From an uncultured Alphaproteobacteria bacterium (lineage in GTDB: Bacteria > Pseudomonadota > Alphaproteobacteria > RUG11792), in the NCBI GenBank assembly GCA_958448685.1, contig CAUDEV010000057.1:1-6876 (forward strand): 6,876 nucleotides of DNA. The letters are read 5' to 3'. The notes below the pieces were generated by a model. The model ran no database searches, was not told where the DNA came from, and saw nothing but the letters and a program-made list of their open reading frames with translations. A program made the position numbers and the translations under genes. Every line of letters begins with the position of its first letter. Position 1 is the stretch's first letter. Positions 1 to 4,942 of the stretch are shown here, one piece after another.

Positions 1-47
1 ACGGCTGATGACACCGCAGGGGCACCTACAGCGCTTTCGGAAGACAT
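1..47 (-). CDS. Possible N-terminus of a leftward gene, cut by the window edge
   Basis: Reading leftward from an ATG at 47 gives 15 open codons, MSSESAVGAPAVSSA, running off the window edge. Three things favour a real start. The DNA is clearly more GC-rich inside this stretch and turns AT-rich just upstream of the ATG. A perfect TATAAT lies about 33 bases upstream at 81-86. The gene would also be divergent from ffh, sharing an 86-base intergenic region. Against it, no Shine-Dalgarno sequence is visible and 15 residues are too few to identify any family. The Ser/Ala-rich start resembles a flexible leader before a folded domain. The alternative is the tail of a rightward gene in frame 1, ending at the stop at 97-99. 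Confidence 0.38.
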   Translation of the reverse strand, partial: MSSESAVGAPAVSSA

Positions 48-73
48 TATGAATCGAAATGAGTCTTTAATTT

Positions 74-102
74 TTGCCTTATTATATAAATTTTGTTAGT
101 AT
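74..102 (+). promoter_or_regulatory. Weak candidate promoter of ffh
   Basis: TTGCCT at 74-79 and TAGTAT at 97-102 are separated by 17 bases, each matching four of six sigma70 consensus positions. Transcription would start near 109, leaving a leader of about 25 bases with AGGA at 119-122. The match is modest and the region is AT-rich, so this is only a candidate. Confidence 0.25.
81..86 (-). promoter_or_regulatory. Possible -10 box for the leftward edge gene
   Basis: The minus strand reads a perfect TATAAT here, about 33 bases before the ATG at 47, which would give a leader of roughly 27 bases. No convincing -35 box stands 16-18 bases upstream of it. In DNA this AT-rich such a hexamer can arise by chance. 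Confidence 0.28.
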
Positions 103-133
103 ATATAGTATTAACCATAGGATAATAATTTAA

Positions 134-1450
134 ATGTTTGCAAATTTATCTCAAAAACTTTCAAAAATAATAGACAATTTGAGAAACAGAGGGATTTTAA
201 CTGAAGAGATTATTGATACAACTATAAGGGAAATACGAGTATCATTACTTGAAGCAGATGTAGCACTGAGCGTCGTGAAGGCCTTTTCTCAAAACTTAAA
301 AGAAAAATTATCTGGGAAAAGTGTGATTAATACGACGACTCCGGAGCAAACGATTATTAAGCTTGTTTATGATGAACTAGTTAATATTTTGGGAGATCCT
401 GAAAACACAAAGCAAAATCTATCCGGCAGAATTTTGATGTTAGGTCTTCAAGGAACTGGAAAAACAACAACATCTGCAAAGTTGGCAAATTTTCTGAAAT
501 CAAAATACAAAAAGAATGTGCTTCTGGTTTCATTAGATACATATCGTCCGGCGGCTATAGAGCAGTTAAAAATTTTAGCGAAAAATAATAACATAGATTT
601 TTTTGAAGATTTTAACTCTGATTATACTCCTCTATCAATTGCTCAGAAATCCTTAGAAATTTGTAATAGATATGATATAACAATATTCGATACAGCGGGA
701 AGACTTTATTTGGATGAAAGTATGATGCAGGAATTGTCTGATCTGAAAACACTAATAAATCCAAATGATAGTTATCTTGTGATAGACAGTATGATGGGGC
801 AGGATGCGGTTAATACAGCAAAAGCTTTTAATGATTCTTTTCATTTGACAGGACTTATTTTGACAAGAATAGATGGTGATGCTAAGGGAGGCGCGGCTCT
901 TTCCGCAAAATATATTACGAATTGTTCGATAAAATATATTTGTACGGGAGAAAAGATTTCGGATATTGAAATTTTTCATCCCGATAGAATCGCCTCAAGA
1001 ATACTCGATCGCGGAGATGTTCTTACACTTGTTGAAAAAGCAATGGATTCGAACATTACTGATGACATAAAGGACATACAAATCGGAAAAAACTTTGATT
1101 TAAACGGAATGGAAAAATATTTAAAACAATTGGAAAAAATAGGTGGAGTTAGCGGATTCTTAAAATTTATTCCAGGTATGGGAAAAATAAAAGATCAATT
1201 GAAAGAATCCAATATTTCTGATAAAACAATTGCCAGACAGATAGCTATCATACGTTCTATGACTATCGAGGAAAGAAAAAATCCGAAAATTTTAAATGCT
1301 TCAAGACGTCGAAGAATTGCATCGGGTTGTGCTCAGGAAGTATCAGAAGTTAATAGATTAATAAAGCAATTTGAACAAGTGAAAACTATGATGACAAAGT
1401 TTCAAAATCCAGGAATGATGCAATCTATAGTTAATAGATTTATGAAATAG
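134..1450 (+). CDS. ffh: Signal recognition particle protein Ffh (SRP54 GTPase)
   Basis: Ffh binds 4.5S RNA and signal sequences of nascent membrane proteins, and with the receptor FtsY brings ribosomes to SecYEG. All three domains are visible: the helical N domain (about residues 1-88), the GTPase G domain (about 98-300) and the Met-containing M domain (about 320-438). Motifs seen are G1 GLQGTGKTTT (104-113), DTYRPAA (135-141), DTAGR (186-190), TRID (244-247) followed by GDAKGGAALS, and TGEK (271-274). The M domain carries the finger-loop PGMGK (347-351) and the RNA-binding SRRRRIASGC (390-399) followed by VNRLIKQFEQ. TRID in place of TKxD is usual in Alphaproteobacteria. At 438 residues it is slightly short, lacking the long Gly/Met-rich tail of many homologues. 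The ATG has AGGA 11 bases upstream. A hairpin follows the stop directly, so the gene looks monocistronic; the rpsP-rimM-trmD cluster that often follows ffh is absent. Identity is near certain. Confidence 0.98.
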   Translation: MFANLSQKLSKIIDNLRNRGILTEEIIDTTIREIRVSLLEADVALSVVKAFSQNLKEKLSGKSVINTTTPEQTIIKLVYDELVNILGDPENTKQNLSGRILMLGLQGTGKTTTSAKLANFLKSKYKKNVLLVSLDTYRPAAIEQLKILAKNNNIDFFEDFNSDYTPLSIAQKSLEICNRYDITIFDTAGRLYLDESMMQELSDLKTLINPNDSYLVIDSMMGQDAVNTAKAFNDSFHLTGLILTRIDGDAKGGAALSAKYITNCSIKYICTGEKISDIEIFHPDRIASRILDRGDVLTLVEKAMDSNITDDIKDIQIGKNFDLNGMEKYLKQLEKIGGVSGFLKFIPGMGKIKDQLKESNISDKTIARQIAIIRSMTIEERKNPKILNASRRRRIASGCAQEVSEVNRLIKQFEQVKTMMTKFQNPGMMQSIVNRFMK

Positions 1451-1456
1451 AAAACA

Positions 1457-1473
1457 GGGAGGATGCTCCTCCC
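1457..1473. terminator. Hairpin terminator between convergent ffh and the exported-protein gene
   Basis: GGGAGGA (1457-1463) pairs perfectly with TCCTCCC (1467-1473) across a three-base loop, giving a seven-pair GC-rich stem between two convergent stop codons. On the minus strand the stem is followed by TGTTTTCTATTT, a fair T-tract. On the plus strand it is followed by CATAAGTTTAA, a weak one. It therefore probably serves both genes, more efficiently the leftward one. Confidence 0.75.
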
Positions 1474-1491
1474 CATAAGTTTAATCAAATT

Positions 1492-2781
1492 TTAGAATCC
1501 CCAAAAACTTTTTCTTTCTGAAGACTCCGATTTATCTTCTTCAGTCGCTGCTTCAGATTTAGCCGACATTTCTGGCTTTGATGCTTCGGCATTTTTCCCA
1601 GCAAAATAATGTGGCAATAATGGATTTTCGTTTTCTTCATTATTTCCAACTGTGGCGTTTGGTTCTATTTCTGCTGATTGGGCTGTAGTTGCTTCTTTAG
1701 CTTCTTCAAGCGGATTAAATGGACTTATTTCAGCTGGTTTTTCTTGAGCAATAACAGGTTCTGATGCTAAATCACTTCTTAAAGTTTCTTTAGAATCAAT
1801 TGAGGCATTTGCAGGTTCTTCAAGAGTTTTTGGTTCCTCAACAGGTGCAACAAAAGAATTCATTTCGTTTGACCTTCCTTCATCAGTAATTTCAGTTTTG
1901 TTTTCTTGTTTTTCATCAATCGCAAAAGGTACACTCTCCTTTGCAGAATCTGCTGCAGTATCAAAAACTGGTTTTTCTTCTGATTTTGTGGCATCTGAAG
2001 ATTCGTCCTTTGGGGCAAAGAATGGATCTGCTGGCTTTGCTTGAATCTCAGCGTTGTCGTTCGAAATCTTCTTATCCAAAACAGGATCTTTGCCTAAAGT
2101 CATAGCAGGCTCATTAGATTCTATTGGTGCTGGAACTTCAGGAACGAAGATCTGAGAATCGGTTTTTTCTGGATCTTTGTTTTCCATGACAGGAGCTAGA
2201 AGGGCAGCTTCAGTAGTTTTATCAGCGTATTGCAAAGCTATTTGTCTTAAGATCATTAAATCTCTTGATATAAATTTCTTAAACATATCTTCGTTTTTTT
2301 TATATTCAGAAGTATTAGTGTTGCCCTTTGCTAATGCTTTGAAGTTTGCCCCCTCTCTGTCATATAAATCTAAAGCCTTATTTGAAATTCTTTCCAATCT
2401 TATTACAGTATTGAAATCAGCATAGGTTTTTGCAACCGTAACCAAATCTTGAGCGACTTCTATTATTTTCCCGAATGCGCTATCTTTCACACAATATTTT
2501 TGTAAAGATTTTGTAATTTCAGAAACGGAAATATTATTTTGAATGGAAATATTATTTTGAATATCACCAATGGCCGCTAATGCATTGTTTGCAATAGAGA
2601 GAATTTGTTGATCAGATATCTTTGGTAAATTGCATTTTATTCTCATATATTGATCAAGTTTTGCATCAGTCGGCTTTGAAATTTCAACACTTTGATTTGT
2701 TTCAGCTATACTTAATTTTGCATCAGCATTCACAAATAGTAATGGGGTTATACAGGTTGTTAAAACCAATAATTTGTTCAT
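1492..2781 (-). CDS. Exported protein of unknown function with acidic Pro/Ser/Glu-rich C-terminal half
   Basis: I do not recognise the family. The chosen ATG at 2781 gives 429 residues beginning with a textbook Sec signal peptide, MNKLLVLTTCITPLLFVNADA, with a likely signal peptidase I cut after ADA (residue 21). A longer frame exists from a GTG at 2805, but it would put a charged extension before the signal; GAGAAA lies just upstream of the ATG instead. Residues about 40-200 look alpha-helical and contain two cysteines (50 and 97) that could form a disulfide in the periplasm. Residues about 200-429 are low-complexity, acidic and probably disordered, with recurring Phe-containing patches (DPFFAPKDE, PVFD, VPFAID, NSFVAP, SPFNPLEE) and an aromatic end, SFWGF. 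An 18-base tandem duplication lies in the helical part. The gene is convergent with ffh and divergent from the pilus-like operon. The product is most likely periplasmic, outer-surface or secreted; no lipobox or beta-barrel is seen. Confidence 0.85.
   Translation of the reverse strand: MNKLLVLTTCITPLLFVNADAKLSIAETNQSVEISKPTDAKLDQYMRIKCNLPKISDQQILSIANNALAAIGDIQNNISIQNNISVSEITKSLQKYCVKDSAFGKIIEVAQDLVTVAKTYADFNTVIRLERISNKALDLYDREGANFKALAKGNTNTSEYKKNEDMFKKFISRDLMILRQIALQYADKTTEAALLAPVMENKDPEKTDSQIFVPEVPAPIESNEPAMTLGKDPVLDKKISNDNAEIQAKPADPFFAPKDESSDATKSEEKPVFDTAADSAKESVPFAIDEKQENKTEITDEGRSNEMNSFVAPVEEPKTLEEPANASIDSKETLRSDLASEPVIAQEKPAEISPFNPLEEAKEATTAQSAEIEPNATVGNNEENENPLLPHYFAGKNAEASKPEMSAKSEAATEEDKSESSERKSFWGF
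2527..2562. repeat. Perfect 18-bp tandem duplication inside the exported-protein gene
   Basis: GGAAATATTATTTTGAAT occurs twice head to tail (2527-2544 and 2545-2562) with no mismatch. It keeps the reading frame and duplicates six residues, giving IQNNISIQNNIS in the helical half of the protein. Identity between copies suggests a recent slippage event. Confidence 0.95.
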
Positions 2782-2882
2782 AAATTTTTTCTCAAAAAAT
2801 ATCACTATCTAATTTAATACTAACATTCCAATTTTTTGATGATCATAAAATTTTAAGAAAATTAGTGAAATAAAAAAATTTT

Positions 2883-2910
2883 TTGCTAGTTTTAAAATTT
2901 TTTCTATAAA
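2883..2910 (+). promoter_or_regulatory. Candidate sigma70-type promoter of the pilus-like operon
   Basis: TTGCTA (2883-2888) and TATAAA (2905-2910) are separated by 16 bases; the -10 matches five of six consensus positions and the -35 four of six. Transcription would begin near 2917, leaving a leader of about 58 bases that contains GGGGAG at 2964-2969. The whole divergent region 2782-2974 is extremely AT-rich with long A and T runs, so chance matches are likely. No equally convincing promoter for the leftward gene was found, apart from a weak TATTAA near 2815-2820. Confidence 0.38.
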
Positions 2911-2974
2911 ATTAACGATTTTTTTACTATTTTTTCGGATTCTGAAAACAGCAAAAGAAATCTGGGGAGCGGTT

Positions 2975-4084
2975 ATGTATTTAAGCAAAGTAATACCACA
3001 TTTAAATATCAAGGAATTTATACGGATAATTATTTCTGATGAGAAGTTGCAATTATTCCATTTTAAAGATAAAACAAATATAAAAAACTTTGAGGTACTA
3101 TTAAAAGAAAATCAACAAATATTTAGTTATTTATTAAGGAATTCATCGATTTTCACAGAAATTGTTATTTCGAGTAATACTATATTTAACAGATCTATAA
3201 GTCTTCGAAATTTGAAAGAATCGGATATAAAAACTCTTGCGACAAATCTTTTGATTGAGAAAAAAGAATCGGCTAATCTTGTTGCTTATGAGAAAAAGTT
3301 ATCATATAGGGGTGGTTTTGCAAACATATGTAATATGAATTTATCTTCAGCTTTTATTTTGATTTTGGATAATTTATTGAAAGTTGAAAATCCGATAATA
3401 TCAATTTCAACTTGGCCGATTTGGCTTGTTACCAGTTATTTTCAAATTTACCCAATGGATCTTAATAAATTTGAAGTTTCGGTTTTCATTGGCGAATATG
3501 ACAGTCGTTGGGAAATAATAGCAACTCAAAATAAAAAATTAATAAGTTATCGACAAGGAAATATTGAAAACTTTAATAAAAAGTCTGAGACTGAAAATAT
3601 TTTGAAATACATAACACATACTCTTAATATATCTCTAAATGATATTGTTATTTATTCTATTAATAATGACACAATAAGTGAATTTTCGAATATATCTCCT
3701 GTGAATATGAGTTTGGTATCTAAATCAGGAAATTTTGTTGATTTTAATAGAAAACAAAATTTAAATATAATCTTTAAAGCGGCTTGTATCATAGGGTTTT
3801 TAATAGTATTTTCCAATACTATTTTTGACATTTACAAAATCTTGGATTATAAAAATCAAATACAGAATAATGAAAATTTACTGGAAGAAATCCCAGATAG
3901 TGTGGCAAAAGATCTTCCTTTATGGAATAAATTGAAAGAATATAACTATGATCATCACATAAAGTTAAAAACTGAGTTGCAGAAAGAAACAGATATGAAA
4001 AGAAAATTAAAAAATGTGAGCATAAAAATAGATGAAAAAAGTGATAAATTAATCATTAATACTATTTATGCAAATAATGATTAA
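2975..4084 (+). CDS. GspL / PilM-PilN-like inner-membrane assembly protein (first gene of a pilus/T2SS-like operon)
   Basis: The 369-residue protein has a large N-terminal part without a signal (about 1-260), one membrane segment (about 264-284, including CIIGFLIVFSNTIF), then a short periplasmic tail with helical, charged coiled-coil character (about 288-345) and a final strand-like stretch (346-369). This topology is that of GspL, or of PilM fused to PilN: a cytoplasmic actin-like domain that recruits the assembly ATPase, joined to a bitopic anchor. The alternating strand/helix pattern of the cytoplasmic part (for example 167-196) fits, but no clear ASKHA nucleotide motif is visible, so sequence support is weak. 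The call leans on topology and on the two following genes. The periplasmic part, about 85 residues, is at the short end. The start has GGGGAG five bases upstream of the ATG, one of the best ribosome sites here. The stop overlaps the next gene by 17 bases. It could instead be a diverged bitopic protein of another complex. Confidence 0.55.
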   Translation: MYLSKVIPHLNIKEFIRIIISDEKLQLFHFKDKTNIKNFEVLLKENQQIFSYLLRNSSIFTEIVISSNTIFNRSISLRNLKESDIKTLATNLLIEKKESANLVAYEKKLSYRGGFANICNMNLSSAFILILDNLLKVENPIISISTWPIWLVTSYFQIYPMDLNKFEVSVFIGEYDSRWEIIATQNKKLISYRQGNIENFNKKSETENILKYITHTLNISLNDIVIYSINNDTISEFSNISPVNMSLVSKSGNFVDFNRKQNLNIIFKAACIIGFLIVFSNTIFDIYKILDYKNQIQNNENLLEEIPDSVAKDLPLWNKLKEYNYDHHIKLKTELQKETDMKRKLKNVSIKIDEKSDKLIINTIYANND

Positions 4085-4592
4085 TAAGAAATATAATAAA
4101 ATTATATTTAATCTTATAAAGACAAATAGATCTGTATTTTTGATTTTTATTTCAATATTTATTATATGGAACGCTGTTTCCCTATACAAATCTGATTTAT
4201 TTAATAAACTGCAAGAATCTGAATTACGCACAGATCCTATTAAATCTTTTGATAAAGAAACAATAAAATTTATTTCCGAACATGATTTTTCAAGTAAAAA
4301 GATTAAGTTTCGCAAATTTATTGAAAATCTTGCAGATCATAATTTGGCAATAATAACTAAAGTCTCGAAATCTGATGAGATAAAAACAAAAGCTTTTCGG
4401 AAAATCCAATATAAAATAAGAGGCTATTTTTGGCATGACAAATTTATATTTAAATTCATTGATGAACTTCAAAATTTTCATCCCGGATTTTTGAAATTAT
4501 TAAATATTGATATGGATAAATTTTCAAAAACAAATATATTCAAACCGTCTATAAAATTGGAGTTAATATGCGAAATATTCCAAAAATCTTAA
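4068..4592 (+). CDS. GspM / PilO-like bitopic inner-membrane protein
   Basis: This protein has 174 residues with a short positively charged cytoplasmic start, one membrane helix (about 22-40, SVFLIFISIFIIWNAVSLY) and a periplasmic domain. The domain follows the repeated helix-strand-strand plan of the ferredoxin-like fold in PilO and GspM. Residues 81-120 run helix, then 'LAIITKVS', then 'IQYKIRGYF'; residues 122-170 run helix 'FIFKFIDELQNF', 'LKLLNIDMDKF', then 'IKLELICEIF'. In these families the domain dimerises with PilN/GspL to form the periplasmic alignment ring. The 'x-I-x-G-Y/F-x-x-x-x-x-F-I-x-x-L' stretch is the best family-like feature. It overlaps the previous gene by 17 bases and the next by 25, indicating translational coupling. 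No Shine-Dalgarno is visible, and an in-frame ATG at 4077 is an equally possible start. Length is usual for GspM and a little short for PilO. Confidence 0.6.
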   Translation: MQIMINKKYNKIIFNLIKTNRSVFLIFISIFIIWNAVSLYKSDLFNKLQESELRTDPIKSFDKETIKFISEHDFSSKKIKFRKFIENLADHNLAIITKVSKSDEIKTKAFRKIQYKIRGYFWHDKFIFKFIDELQNFHPGFLKLLNIDMDKFSKTNIFKPSIKLELICEIFQKS

Positions 4593-4888
4593 TTATTTCC
4601 CTTATCATAAGTCCAAATTTTACAAAATCTGAAGAATCTATGTTTATGTCAGATGATGAGTCAAAAAAGATATTATCAATGTTGAAGGAAAATAAAAAAA
4701 CCATGAGTGATAATTTAAAACTCACTGGCATTGTTTTCATTGACGAAGCAAATTGGATCGTTTGGATAAATAACAAACCTTATAGTTCTATTGGAGAAAA
4801 CGGTGATTTTTCTATAGATGAAGTTAGTGAAAACGAAGTCATGATAACTAAAAATGATGGAAAAACCATAACGCTCACTGTCGAATAG
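4568..4888 (+). CDS. Small exported GspC/PilP/MshK-like beta-domain protein
   Basis: The 106-residue product has a short hydrophobic N-terminus (MRNIPKILIISLIIS) that could be a signal peptide or an anchor, a charged helical linker (about 22-50) and a C-terminal beta domain (about 51-106). The domain pattern is 'LTGIVF..ANWIVWINNKPYSSIGENGDFSID.VSENEVMITKNDG..ITLTV'. That is the homology-region fold of PilP, GspC, GspB and MshK: a strand ending in a G-I/V pair, 'aaIVNg..Y..GD', then 'I..V....V.I...G....L'. In those systems the domain links the inner-membrane platform to the secretin. Unlike typical PilP there is no lipobox cysteine. GGAG five bases upstream of the ATG supports the start. It is the last gene of the operon, and its stop lies about 54 bases from the end of the convergent leftward gene. 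No secretin gene follows, which is the usual neighbour of PilP. The fold call is moderately sure; assignment to pilus versus T2SS is not. Confidence 0.6.
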   Translation: MRNIPKILIISLIISPNFTKSEESMFMSDDESKKILSMLKENKKTMSDNLKLTGIVFIDEANWIVWINNKPYSSIGENGDFSIDEVSENEVMITKNDGKTITLTVE

Positions 4889-4895
4889 GCAACTT

Positions 4896-4929
4896 AAAAA
4901 CCTGGGATCTCGTTTTGGAGAGATCCCAG
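4896..4929 (-). terminator. Strong leftward intrinsic terminator
   Basis: CTGGGATCTC (4902-4911) and GAGATCCCAG (4920-4929) form a perfect ten-pair stem with an eight-base loop. Read leftward, the stem is followed by GTTTTTAAG (five T at 4900-4896), the pattern of an intrinsic terminator just after the stop of the 629-residue gene. Rightward there is no T-tract, so it is a poor terminator for the pilus-like operon, although the hairpin could protect that mRNA's 3' end. Confidence 0.85.
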
Positions 4930-4942
4930 ATAGGAGCTAAGG

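Noticed and set aside
1..99. Rightward C-terminal tail TADDTAGAP...LLYKFC ending at 97-99
   Set aside because: Its second half lies in AT-rich promoter-like DNA and composition changes at 47, not at the stop; kept only as an alternative.
2782..2805. GTG start giving eight extra residues for the leftward exported protein
   Set aside because: It would place MIFFEKKF before a normal MNK-type signal peptide; the ATG at 2781 with GAGAAA upstream fits better.
2806..2974. Inverted repeat AAAATTAG ... CTAGTTTT as an operator
   Set aside because: The arms are imperfect and embedded in A and T runs where such matches are expected by chance.
2809..3012. Leftward 67-codon open frame across the divergent intergenic region
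   Set aside because: It covers the candidate promoter and the GGGGAG start of the pilus-like operon, has Lys/Phe/Ile composition typical of translated AT-rich noncoding DNA, and shows no supporting signals.
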